The notes: a model not told the origin generated them from the sequence alone. A DNA stretch of 64,000 bases from Bradyrhizobium prioriisuperbiae (GCF_032397745.1 NZ_CP135921.1:6126501-6190500), one strand, 5' to 3'. Shown: positions 38,982-48,776, counted from the first letter of the stretch. A program made the numbers and translations.

Positions 38982-39236
38982 ATGGCAAACGGTGCTCTGA
39001 TTCCTGTTGTGCTTCCGAACTACAATGTCGCTTCCGATGGGGCGTCGATCGGTTTCGGGCACGCCGCGTTCATACTTGTGCTATCCGATGGATCGGCGAC
39101 CTACTACGAGTACGGGCTGTATGCTAACAGCGCGCAAAATGCCCCCTTCTTAGCGGCGGTAAACCCCAACGGGGCTGGCGCCGTTAGGCGGTTGCCACTT
39201 GAGGGCCTTTGCAATTTGATTCACAAGGAAACGTAA
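38982..39236 (+). pseudogene. 5' part of the giant repeat protein gene, before a frameshift
   Basis: This 84-codon frame encodes the true N-terminus: no signal peptide, then SIGFGHAAFILVLSDGSATY and YYEYGLY. It continues naturally into the frame starting near 39209, but in the -1 phase. A single T missing from the TTT run at 39208-39210 explains the switch: LPLEGL would continue LQFDSQGNVTQ. H27 here and C152 (restored numbering, in NNDCLSFV) are placed like the His and Cys of circularly permuted papain-fold enzymes. See the 39209 entry for the whole protein. Confidence 0.65.
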
Positions 39237-40267
39237 CGCAGGCCTCTTTGAAAACCGCTCTGGACCAGGTATTCGGATCGAGTGGGCTGTATACGACTGA
39301 CACAGGCGAAGCGATTGCGACTTCGTTCAGCCTTTCTCAACAGCAGGTCGACAATGTGCAAACTTTCATTGCTTCACAGCTTACGGCAATTAGCAGTGGT
39401 CAGGAGTCGTATAGTGTCAGGAACAACAACGATTGTCTGAGTTTTGTCTACAACACGGCGACTGCGGCGAATGTCACGGTCAGTCCGTCCCAAAATAGCT
39501 CGTTGCCAGAATGGCCGGTCATGGCGGGATCTGACACTCTTGGTCAAGCCGGCACGGGGTATCAGTACTTTGGCCCAAACTCGGTCTGGCATGCGAATGA
39601 TATTCAGCCCATCACCAGCGCCGCAAATAACGGCGGGGCTGTCGGCGTGGTCAACTCCGACAGCGCGATAGATGAGGTGGTGCAGGATGCAAGAGCAATA
39701 CGAACGACCTCCGGAAGTGTGTATAATGCATTGAGTGCTGCTGGGCAGTCGCTGATAAATTATATTGGAGCCTCGATAATCACTCCGGCAAAGGGTGAGG
39801 ACAGTATAAGTGTAACAAATAACGGCGCGACTGTTTCAGACGGCTCTGGTGACTCGGCCGTCTTTTTGTTCGGTAGCGGGCAGGACTATTCGAGTGCCGG
39901 CAATCAGATGGTTTTCGATGTATCGGGAGGAAACACCGTCTCGATTGGCCCCAGTGGGACAATAGCTGTTTTAGGGAATAACGAGACTGGTGGGCCGGAT
40001 GTTCTGAGCGTTGCAAATGCCTCTGTAATTTTAGGCGATAGCAGTGCGACCGTTACTGGTGACAGCAATAAGGTTTTCGGCAGCGACGGCTCTGCTATCA
40101 CAGTGGCAGGCAATAACGCGACTGTAGTTCTCGATGCCGACAGCGGTTCGACGCTGAATGTGTCCGGGAGTAGCGAGACGGTTAATGCAATTGGCGACAC
40201 GATCGCTCTGGGCAATAGTACCGGTGCGGCTATTACTGGCAGCAGCGACACCATCGGTATCGGAACT

Positions 40268-41440
40268 AACAGCTCGGTAACGATGAGTGGCAGCAACAAT
40301 AGCCTAAACCTCAACGGGACGGATTATGTCCGGATCAACAACGGCTCCGGTAACGTCGTCAACAATGACAGTGCCACCACGATGACCAGCAATGGTCCGG
40401 TCGGCGATATCGTCGATCTCGCCAGCAATACCTCGACGACGATCAACGGCAGCGGCGGCTATTTCGGTGTGCTCGGCACCAATGTCACGGTGAACGCATC
40501 GGGGGATTCTGCTGCGACGCTCAGCGGCGTTTCATTTGCCCTCAACGGCAGCGGCGATTCGATCACGTTGGGTGCCCACAGTTCGGTCACGGAAAGCGGC
40601 AGCAACGACACCCTGAGCCTCAACGGGTCGGACTATGTCCGGATCAACAGCGGCTCCGGCAATGTCGTCAACAATGACAGCGCCACCACGATGACCAGCA
40701 ATGGTCCGGTCGGCGATATCGTCGACCTCGCAAGCAACACCTCGACCACGATCAACGGCAGCAGCGGTTATTTCGGTGTGCTGGGCACCAATGTCACGGT
40801 CAACGCATCGGGGGAGTCGGCTGCGACGCTCAGCGGCGTTTCATTTGCCCTCAACGGCAGCGGCGATTCGATCACGTTGGGCGCCCACAGTTCGGTCACG
40901 GAAAGCGGCAGCAACGACACCCTGAGCCTCAACGGGTCGGACTATGTCCGGATCAACAGCGGCTCCGGCAATGTCGTCAACAATGACAGCGCCACCACGA
41001 TGACCAGCAATGGCCCGGTTGGCGATATCGTCGATCTCGCCAGCAACACCTCGACGACGATCAACGGCAGCGGCGGCTATTTCGGTGTGCTCGGCACCAA
41101 TGTCACGGTCAACGCATCGGGGGAGTCGGCTGCGACGCTCAACGGGGTTTCATTCACCCTCAACGGCAGCGGCGATTCGATCACGTTGGGTGCCCACAGT
41201 TCGGTTGCGGAAAGCGGCAGCAACGACACCCTGAGCCTCAACGGATCGGATTATGTGCTGGTCGAAAGCGGCTCCGGCAACGTCGTCAACAATGACAGCG
41301 CCACCACGATGACCAGCAATGGTCCGGTCGGCGACATCGTCAATCTCGCAAGCAACACCTCGACGACGATCAATGGCAGCAGTGGTTATATCGGAGTTCT
41401 CGGCACAAATATTTCCGTCAACGCATCGGGGGAGACCGTT
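40268..41440 (+). repeat. Four tandem 309-bp coding repeats
   Basis: The phrase encoding TTMTSNGPVGDIV recurs with its Met codon at 40382, 40691, 41000 and 41309, exactly 309 bp apart. Each unit is 103 residues, including STTINGSGGYFGVLGTNVTV and SITLGAHSSVTESGSND. DNA identity between units is very high, implying recent duplication or conversion. The outer limits are approximate. Confidence 0.85.
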
Positions 41441-41461
41441 GATACGGCGAGTGGCGCCTCG

Positions 41462-42106
41462 TTCAATCTTGCAGGCGGCAACGATATTGTTGGTCTCGGC
41501 GGCACGGGCGACTATCTCGGGCTGCTCGGCGGCGCGGGCTATTCGGTCAGCGGCGGCGGTGAGACGATCGCGACCCTGGCCAACACGAGTTTCAACCTGT
41601 CCGGCGGCAACGATACCGTCAATCTCGGCGGCACGGGCGACTATCTCGGGCTGCTCGGCGGCTCGGGTTACTCGGTCAACGGCGGCGGCGACACGATCGC
41701 GACCCTGGCCAACACGAGTTTCAACCTGTCCGGTGGCAATGATACCGTCAACCTCGGCGGCACGGGCGACTATCTCGGGCTGCTCGGCGGCTCGGGCTAT
41801 TCGGTCAGCGGCGGCGGCGACACGATTGGGACCCTGGCCAACACGAGCTTCAACCTGTCCGGTGGCAACGATACCGTCAACCTCGGCGGCACGGGCGACT
41901 ATCTCGGGCTGCTCGGCGGCTCGGGTTACTCGGTCAACGGCGGCGGCGACACGATCGCGACCCTGGCCAACACGAGCTTCAACCTGTCCGGTGGCAATGA
42001 CACCGTCAACCTCGGCGGCACGGGCGACTATCTCGGGCTGCTCGGTGGCTCGGGCTACTCGGTCAGCGGCGGCGGCGATACGATCGCAACTTCAGCCAAT
42101 ACGAGC
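41462..42106 (+). repeat. Five tandem 129-bp coding repeats
   Basis: Five units of 43 residues, each running FNLSGGNDTVNLGGTG, DYLGLLGGSGYSV, then (S/N)GGG(D/E)TIATLANTS. Units alternate between SGGG and NGGG (S, N, S, N, S), so the array looks like a 258-bp higher-order repeat. The first and last units are the most divergent. The pattern suggests a beta-roll or beta-helix. Confidence 0.88.
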
Positions 42107-43629
42107 TTCGTTGTTTCGGGGGCCAATGACACCTTGGATCTCGCGGGCAACAGCACGGTCACGGTGAGTGGAAGCAGCGACACGATCTACGTCGACGGGA
42201 CGGGCGATACGGTTAATGCTTCAAATGAGGTGGTTGTTGTCGGCTCCAATGAAAGCGTGACGGTGGGCGGAAGCGGAGACACGATCGACGTCGGGGGAAC
42301 TGGAGATAGCGTGATCGCCTCGGGTGACTCGATCGTGTTTGGCGGCAACAACCTTAGCGAAACGATCTATGGCAGCGGCGACAATATTTATGGAGGCAGC
42401 GGCGAGACGATCTACGTTACCGGATCGAACGATATCATTACGGCTAGCAATGAGACCGTTCACCTGGGCGATAATACCACCGCCACGATTACAGGAAGCG
42501 GAGACACGATCATCGCTGGAAGCGGCGATACGATCTATGCCGGGAGTGGCGACACGATCAATGCCGGGAGCGGAGATGCGATCAATCTGTCCGGCGGCGG
42601 CGATATCGTTAACGGATCAAACGACACCGTGACCATTGGCAACAATTTATCGGAGACGATCAATGGTGCCAGCAACACGATCGACGGTGGAGCCGGCGAC
42701 ACCGTAAACGCCTCGGGAAACAGCGATAGTCTGTATTTGGGAACTGGCGCGACGATCAATCAGAGCGGCTTGTCCGAAGCGGATCATGTTACAGATGCTC
42801 ACATCAATTATGGCACAGGCAACACCACCGCAACCATCTATGGTGCAGCCAATTACATCGATGCTTCGGGGGACACGATCTGGGCAACTGGAGAGGGGAG
42901 CAAGTCCTCTGAAATCTTTACCGGAGGAAACGGCCACGACGTTATTCACATTGAGGCAGGAACGGTCGGCGACATATTCGACAGTCATGAGACCGCGATA
43001 ACTGGTGGATCTGGCAGTGAGATTTATGTCACCGGATCGTACGATCCGATCTACGCGCAGAATGCGACGATCGATATTTATGGAACTAATGACGAGCTAT
43101 TCGGGTCTGATGACGCGGGCACCGGCTGGTCCGCGGAAGAGACGGGATACTATGATGGATACGAACTGGCCAGCTCTGCCTACGCAAAGCCGCCTGGATC
43201 CTCGATCGACGTCGTCGCACAGTATGACCGCGCTTATGGAAACAACGCTGCCGCGGACGCAGCCGAGCGGGCGCGCTGGCAGGCCTACCAGAGCGCAATT
43301 GCGCCGTTGTCTGCGGCAGGGGGCGGAAATGTGGTGCTCGAAGGCGCCTTGTGGGATCACAAGGTCATTACCTGGAGCATTGCCAATGGCCCCGGCCCCG
43401 ACGCATCGCCCTTCAGTTCTTCCATGGACGCGCAATACCAGGCGACCATTGCCAAGGCGTTTGCCGTCTGGTCGGCCGTTACGGGATTGACATTCGAAAA
43501 CGTCGACGACGCGAGCACATCCGATATCCGTATCGGTTGGGGCGATTTGCAAACACCAACATCAGGCGTTCTCGGCAATACGAGTTTCCGGGCGCAAGGC
43601 GGCTCAATTCAGCCCGGTGCCGTCATTAG

Positions 43630-45647
43630 CCCGTCTTCGCGGATTGGCGGGTTTTTGAAGGGTCGACATCAGCCAGATCAATGGCTTAGCTCGAAAGGTC
43701 TTCACTACAGCGGCTGGCTTGGTTGACGGCGGCTGTGGTGATCCTGGGCGGCGGTTGCGGTGGCAGCCGGAGCTTCAGCCGATCAATCAGGAGCTGCAGT
43801 TCCGGTTCGGGATGGGTGTAGCGGGTGAGCAGGATCTCGCGCCCATCTGTGGTCGGCAGATGGACGTCGATCATCTGGATGGCGGCGAACTTTTCGAGCG
43901 CGCGACGTGCGGTCAAGCCCGATGCGAGGGCATGAAGCCGGCGCGTCAGCGTGACCTGCATGCAGTAGGCCAGGAAGGCGATGAAGATGTGGGCCTCGAT
44001 CCGGACCTCGTCTTGATGGAACACCGGACGAATCGCCAGGTCGCCCTTGAGATTGCGGAACGCTTCTTCGACGGCAACGAGTTGGACGTAGTATTGCCAG
44101 AGCTGGGCGGGGTCATTGTCGGCGAGGTTGGTGCGCAGCAGATAACGGCCTTCGCGACGTCGGGTCTTTCTCAATCTGTTTCGATTGAGTGCGAAGCTGA
44201 AGCTCGGGCGCTGCTTGTCGATCTCGATATCGACCAGACGCCAGGCCGCCGGCGCTTTGGATCGCGCGCCGCCAAGCTTCATCAGCAATTCTTCGCGCGT
44301 GATCTCCATCGCATCGATTTGCCTGAGCCGTTTCCACAACCACTTCAGCTGCCGCCGGCGCATCGCGCGTTCCTTACTGATCCGATCGGCGCTTTGAGCG
44401 AAGACGTAGAGCTCACCGTCCTCGGACAACAATTTGACCTGCACGCCCTCCCGCGCGTCCTGCCAGGGCTTGTCCAGCAGATGCTTCTCCAGCCGGTTCA
44501 GGCGTCCCTTCGGCGTACCGACCAGATATTGCACTGGCGGATCGCTGTGGCGCATTTCGGCCAGCACGGCCTCGGTCGGCACGCCACGATCCATCACCCA
44601 GACCCGGCGCGCCTTGCCGTATTGCTGCTCGATCTTGGCAAGGAACATCCGCAGTGTCTTGTTGTCAGCGGTGTTGCCGGGCAGCACCTCGTAAGCCAAC
44701 GGCAAGCCATCGGGCGTCACCACCAGCGCGATTACCACTTGCGGGCAATCCGGCCGCTTGTCGCGGCTGTAGCCGTGGCGGCGCTTGCTGCCTTCCGGCA
44801 AGTCCGATGCGTTGACCTCGAAGTAGCTGCTGGTCAGATCGTACAGCAGCACGTCGAAGTCGGCATTGAACAAATCGCGCCAACGCCCGACCAGATGCGA
44901 GAATAGCGCCTCCTTATGCGCGAGCAGCAGATCGTGGCAGGCATAGAGTTTGTGCTCTTCCGCGAGGCCGAAGTCTGCTCCCAGAAGATCGGCCATTGCG
45001 CTCTGACCGAACCATTGCCGATGCAGCCGCCACTCGCTGCCCGGCGCGATCAGCCGGTAGGTTGCCAGCACCTGCAGGATCTGGTCCCACCTCGTCTTCT
45101 TGCGGCTTGGCGGCAGCCGCTCTGCCCAGAACCAATCGAGCTGAAGCTCCTGCCACAACTGTCCGGCCAGCCAGCAGGCGCCCCATTGCCGCGGACGTCG
45201 AAGCTGCATCTCGGACAGGCGTAGCTGGACGATCGACGCATCGCCCGCGATCGCCTCGCATCGATCTTCCGGAAACAGCGACAACGTTCGCGCATGTCCG
45301 GCGTCTTCGTCGAGCACGTCGATCGCCTTGCGCCACGCCGCTGCCTGCGAGGAATTGATCTCACCGAGATACAGCACATGCCGCTGCACCACTCGCCCGT
45401 TATCGAGACGCTTGTTCTCGACAACGTTCCAGTAGCTGTGCGTCTTGCCGTTCTTCTTTCGCTCGGTGCGTCGCAGGAACATGGCGCTGCGAATCTATCC
45501 GCACCGTCACGTCATTGGGAATCCGGTAGGTCTTCACTACAGCCGTTTTCGGCCGATTCCGGACACCTCACCCTTTGCAGATCAAAGACTTAACTCGCCA
45601 AAAAATCGCAAAATCGCGATTTTCCAGCGCGAATCCGCGAACTCGGG
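43630..45647 (-). mobile_element. IS1634-family insertion sequence (2,018 bp)
   Basis: Terminal inverted repeats are CCCGTCTTCGCGGATTGGCG (left) and, read inward from the right, CCCGAGTTCGCGGATTCGCG: 17 of 20 match. TTAG flanks both ends (43626-43629 and 45648-45651) as a target duplication. Removing the element and one TTAG restores GTC ATT AGG TTG GAA (VIRLE) across the host gene in frame. One transposase gene fills it, on the minus strand. It also carries a 16-bp internal direct repeat (43696-43711 and 45528-45543). Confidence 0.9.
43686..45482 (-). CDS. IS1634 family transposase
   Basis: A 598-residue DDE transposase of the IS1634 (IS4-related) type. The start MFLRRTERKKNGKTHSYWNV and segment VQRHVLYLGEINSSQ are characteristic of the family. 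Candidate catalytic acids are in VLLYDLTSSYFE and VWVMDRGVP, with the third in VEEAFRNLKGDLAIRPVFH (the YREK-like region). The frame is intact and full length, so the element may still be active. It lies antisense to the interrupted giant gene. Confidence 0.92.
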   Translation of the reverse strand: MFLRRTERKKNGKTHSYWNVVENKRLDNGRVVQRHVLYLGEINSSQAAAWRKAIDVLDEDAGHARTLSLFPEDRCEAIAGDASIVQLRLSEMQLRRPRQWGACWLAGQLWQELQLDWFWAERLPPSRKKTRWDQILQVLATYRLIAPGSEWRLHRQWFGQSAMADLLGADFGLAEEHKLYACHDLLLAHKEALFSHLVGRWRDLFNADFDVLLYDLTSSYFEVNASDLPEGSKRRHGYSRDKRPDCPQVVIALVVTPDGLPLAYEVLPGNTADNKTLRMFLAKIEQQYGKARRVWVMDRGVPTEAVLAEMRHSDPPVQYLVGTPKGRLNRLEKHLLDKPWQDAREGVQVKLLSEDGELYVFAQSADRISKERAMRRRQLKWLWKRLRQIDAMEITREELLMKLGGARSKAPAAWRLVDIEIDKQRPSFSFALNRNRLRKTRRREGRYLLRTNLADNDPAQLWQYYVQLVAVEEAFRNLKGDLAIRPVFHQDEVRIEAHIFIAFLAYCMQVTLTRRLHALASGLTARRALEKFAAIQMIDVHLPTTDGREILLTRYTHPEPELQLLIDRLKLRLPPQPPPRITTAAVNQASRCSEDLSS

Positions 45648-45651
45648 TTAG

Positions 45652-46042
45652 GTTGGAAGATCCTGCCGATGATTCATTTGTCGCGGGGAGCGACGGCAGT
45701 TTGAACTATTCCGGCACCGATGCCACTCTCGATCAATTACTTCTTCACGAGATCGGCCATGCCCTCGGATTGGCCGACAATTCCGACCCGAATTCGATCA
45801 TGTACGACGCGGCGACGGCGAACAATCGAACGTTGGATCAGAACGATCGAATTGGCGCACAGCTGCTGTACCCCACTGCCAACTCTCTTGATGCCCAGAT
45901 CCTCCGATTGGTGGCAGCCACGGCGACGAACTTCGACAATTCTGGAGGCTTCGGAGCCTCGGGCGCCATTCCGATGGATCCGACTGCGGTAGCCAGCAGC
46001 AGCCAAACGGCCTTCAGCCTGGCTCAACATGTAACCCACTAA
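45652..46042 (+). pseudogene. 3' part of the giant protein gene: zinc metalloprotease active site
   Basis: This fragment continues the reading frame cut at 43629. It encodes RLEDPADDSF, the zinc site HEIGHALGLAD (H at 45746, third ligand Asp, as in snapalysin-type sites) and a Met-turn SIMYDA, then NRTLDQNDRIGAQLLYP. That is the end of a matrixin-like (M10-type) domain. The tail (SGAIPMDPTAVASSSQTAF) could be a secretion signal. Without its first half the fragment has no natural start, so it is not expected to be made. Confidence 0.75.
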
Positions 46043-46134
46043 TCGATGCACAAGCCGAAAAGGAGAACGAATAGCCATTCTCGCATGGCTTGATCTCATG
46101 CAACGGCACACCGCGTGAAAGTGAACATGGACAC

Positions 46135-46953
46135 ATGATCTCAAAAATTCACTTTATCTCCGGATTGCCCCGCTCCGGCTCGACAATGCTTGCCGCGATA
46201 CTCCAGCAGAATCCGATAATTCATGCGTCGGTGACCAGTCCGCTGTCAATGCTCTGCGGCGTGATGCAGGAAGCTATCAGCGACAAGAATGAATTCAGGA
46301 GTCAATTCGACGATGCGCGGCGCGAAGCGCTCCTGAGTGGGGTGTTTTCTTCCTACTACCACGATCTGCCGAAAAACAAGCTGATCATGGATACGAATCG
46401 CGCATGGACAGGCAAAATGGCCTTGTTGGCCAGGCTGTTTCCCGCGTCACGGGTGATCTGTTGTGTGCGAGAGGTCGGATGGATCATCGATAGCGTCGAG
46501 AGGATGCTCAACAAAAACCCGACCCAGCTGTCCGGCATGTTCGGTTTCAAGCTTTCGCAGTCGGTTTATTCTCGCGCGGATTCGCTGATGAATTCCAACA
46601 CGGGTCTCGTCGGCAAGACGTGGAGCACGCTTCGGGAAGCCTGGTTCGGCGAGCACGCCGCAAACTTGATCATCATTCGTTATGAGGTGTTGGCTCGCGA
46701 TCCAAGGAGTTCAATCAAGCGCCTCTATTTTGAGCTCGGGGAGGAACCCTTCGATCATGACTTTTTTGGTCTTGATCTCGAGGAGCCGGAATACGACGCG
46801 CACCTTGGAATGCCCGGGCTCCACACGGTTCGACAAAATGTGGAATACGTGCCTCGCCAGGCCTGCATTCCTCCTGATCTTTTCGCGAAATATGCGGACA
46901 CGGGTTTTTGGTCGAAGCCGGAGCTGAACCTCCGATCGGTCACTGTTATCTGA
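46135..46953 (+). CDS. Sulfotransferase family protein
   Basis: A 272-residue P-loop sulfotransferase. The PAPS 5'-phosphate loop is ISGLPRSGSTMLAAIL near the N-terminus, and RVICCVREVGWIIDSVERML fits the 3'-phosphate-binding segment. These enzymes move sulfate from PAPS to hydroxyl groups of glycans, peptides or small molecules. It begins about 90 bp after the metalloprotease fragment on the same strand and shares its lower GC. A functional link to the giant protein is only suggested by proximity. Confidence 0.82.
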   Translation: MISKIHFISGLPRSGSTMLAAILQQNPIIHASVTSPLSMLCGVMQEAISDKNEFRSQFDDARREALLSGVFSSYYHDLPKNKLIMDTNRAWTGKMALLARLFPASRVICCVREVGWIIDSVERMLNKNPTQLSGMFGFKLSQSVYSRADSLMNSNTGLVGKTWSTLREAWFGEHAANLIIIRYEVLARDPRSSIKRLYFELGEEPFDHDFFGLDLEEPEYDAHLGMPGLHTVRQNVEYVPRQACIPPDLFAKYADTGFWSKPELNLRSVTVI

Positions 46954-47013
46954 ACGAATGGATCAGCAACGATGAGTGTTCCGACAGGAATCCCGGCCGG
47001 CATTCGACGGGTT

Positions 47014-47285
47014 TTCGGCTGCTGATCTACGTGCCTGGCTGGGGCGCCTGGACCAGGCCAGCGTAGCACCTAAGCGCTGTCGGCGTTTCTGCGCAAGGCT
47101 TGGGGCTGCCGTCGGTTGCGATTGCGCTGCTGCCGGAGAGCGCGATCGCCCACGGCGAACTTGCTGAGCTCATCAACACGGTGCCGGCAGCGCCGACGGG
47201 GGCTATCTGTTGCAGGCCTCTTTCGCGACGGGGATGGCGGCGGGCAGGGGCGCGCTGGCGTGGTGCGATCGGGCGGGGTCGTTGA
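47014..47285 (+). pseudogene. Remnant of a second HI0933/BaiN-type flavoprotein gene
   Basis: Pieces match the flavoprotein at 36298-37542 in order: LRAWLGRLDQASV, then LSAFLRKA, GLPSVAIALLPESAI, ELAELINTVP, APTG and YLLQASFATGMAAGRGAL. At least two internal deletions and two frame changes separate them, and the N-terminal FAD domain is missing. The DNA is divergent from the intact copy, so it is an older paralogue or an acquired homologue, not a recent duplicate. Confidence 0.75.
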
Positions 47286-47345
47286 CAGGGTGATGATCGG
47301 TCTGCTGGTGAACTCTGCTCACCACCCGTCTTGATGCGATCACGT

Positions 47346-48120
47346 TCAAGCTGCCTCTGGAGGCAGGTCAAACTGGTCTTGAATGCGAAAACCTGTGACC
47401 TGCAACAGAGCGGCATAAACGGTGTAGAACAGCATGATGATGAAAAGCAGGGACCAGATTCGCGAGAACTTGGTCCGTTCGCCAGCATGATGATGTGCCG
47501 CAACTAGCTTTTCGGTCCGTGCCAGCCCCCACATTGCTACCAACGTAGCGATTGCGAGGATCATCGCGATTACGAGGATGGGATGAACGGCCCCAAGCTC
47601 GCGGTAGCGCCAGCGATGCCGGGGGCCGCAACCAAACCGAGCGCAAAACCCGCACCCATCTGAGCCAAAGCAGCAGTGCGATGCTCGTGCGCCATTGTAT
47701 CGGCAATGTAGGCTTGCGCCGTGGGAAGAATGGCGGCGGCGAATAGGGAAAGCCCCATCCTTCCTACCACAAGACCGAGAAAGGTTGCCGTGGTGGAAAG
47801 CTCATCGCTAAGCCGAAGGACTATCACCAAACCAAATGCAATCGTCGAGGCGGCCGCCGCGATCGGGGACAGAACGATGGTCTGCTTTTGACCGATCCTG
47901 ACATTCAGTCGTCCCCACAAGGGGCCTGTCAGAACGAAAACGAGCGCAGCGGGAGCGACCACCAATCCAAGCTGAATTCGCTTAATCCAAGCGATCGACC
48001 GATTGCGGGAAGGATAGCGAAAACGAAGGAAACGCTCGTCGCAATCGCAAAGACTGCCAGAAAGATCGACCATGCAGCCTTGCGATCGACGTGCGAGGGA
48101 GGCGATCCCATCAACGTCAC
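47346..48120 (-). pseudogene. Broken MFS transporter gene
   Basis: Three reading-frame segments together give the first 200 or so residues of a major facilitator: RKAAWSIFLAVFAIATSVSF to LSEF (start 48120), then QLGLVVAPAALVFVLTGPLW to GATASLG, then ILAIATLVAMWGLARTEK to QDQFDLPPEAA. Frame changes fall near 47960 and 47585. The second half of the protein is missing at the 47346 end. Its start overlaps the TetR gene stop by 4 bp, so it was the regulator's operon partner, probably an efflux pump. Confidence 0.8.
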
Positions 48121-48734
48121 CGTTCGTCCGGTCGTGCCGCGATAAGGCTGAAAGCGTATCGCAAGAATTCTGCGTCGTCTGGTAGGGCATCGCCCGTAAC
48201 GCTTACTGCATCTTGCATTTCGAGCTGGCTATGCAGGCGATATTGAATGACGCTGCCAGCCGTCACCATGGCTTGCCCGGCCGGAACATCGCTGCGGATA
48301 AAGCCCGCTTCCTGTGCCCGAAGGAAAATCGGTACGATGCGTCGGTTGAGACGTTCGACACGGGTGCGTCGTTCCGCTTCCGGTGCGCCTAGAACACGCC
48401 AAATCTGTAAGCGCAGCGCCGATGGATGGTCGCGCCAGTAACCCATGTAGGCTGCGAGAATGGTTGGAATTGTCTCGGCATCGACCTGCTCGACCTCAAG
48501 AGCAGGTCCAAGATATTCGAGAAAGTCTTCCGAGACACGCTCGCCGACTAAATTCCAAAGCCGCTCTTTGTCTCCGAAATGATGGGTGAGCAGCCCTTGG
48601 GAAACGCCGGCCCGTTGGGTGATGTCGCGGACGGTAGCACCATGGAAGCCTAATTCGGCAAAGGCCGAAAGCGCTGCTTCGAGCAGCTTATCGCGGGCGT
48701 CGATCGTCGAGAAGATCGGTTTCAATTCCGGCAT
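48117..48734 (-). CDS. TetR/AcrR family transcriptional regulator
   Basis: A 205-residue repressor with the TetR HTH VRDITQRAGVSQGLLTHHFG at about residues 39-58. The ligand domain contains MGYWRDHPSALRLQIWRV. It is divergent from the TonB receptor gene and overlaps the broken MFS gene. A perfect palindrome, AGTCAATTGACT, overlaps its predicted promoter. It probably represses itself and the MFS pump, perhaps also the receptor. Confidence 0.88.
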   Translation of the reverse strand: MPELKPIFSTIDARDKLLEAALSAFAELGFHGATVRDITQRAGVSQGLLTHHFGDKERLWNLVGERVSEDFLEYLGPALEVEQVDAETIPTILAAYMGYWRDHPSALRLQIWRVLGAPEAERRTRVERLNRRIVPIFLRAQEAGFIRSDVPAGQAMVTAGSVIQYRLHSQLEMQDAVSVTGDALPDDAEFLRYAFSLIAARPDER

Positions 48735-48776
48735 GGGTTGCTCCTGCGCTTCCTTTGCTGGCCCCTTATGAGTCGC

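Larger units (their letters stand above)
39209..43726 (+). pseudogene. Giant repeat protein with C-terminal metalloprotease, central part (frameshifted and IS-interrupted)
   Basis: This 1,505-codon frame is the main body of a protein spanning 38982-46042. Its start codon here is an incidental TTG after the frameshift. It encodes the end of the putative permuted-papain domain, a Gly/Ser/Asn/Asp-rich array (four 103-residue and five 43-residue repeats, then irregular SGDTIYAGSGDTINAG units), and the first half of a matrixin-like domain (KVITWSIANG, KAFAVWSAVTGLTFENVDD, DIRIGWGD). The last 30 or so codons are IS sequence. With the IS, one TTAG copy and the frameshift repaired, the protein is 1,679 residues. 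The absence of a signal peptide and the repeat style suggest type I secretion; no such transporter is nearby. Confidence 0.7.

Noticed and set aside
39200..39215. Programmed -1 frameshift in the giant gene
   Set aside because: No canonical slippery heptamer is present; loss of one T is simpler.
40268..42106. Possible CRISPR array or satellite DNA
   Set aside because: Repeat units of 309 and 129 bp stay in one reading frame with no spacers, so they are coding repeats.
43696..45543. A 16-bp direct repeat (AGGTCTTCACTACAGC) as the boundary of the insertion sequence
   Set aside because: The left copy lies inside the transposase reading frame, and better inverted repeats with a TTAG duplication lie outside it.
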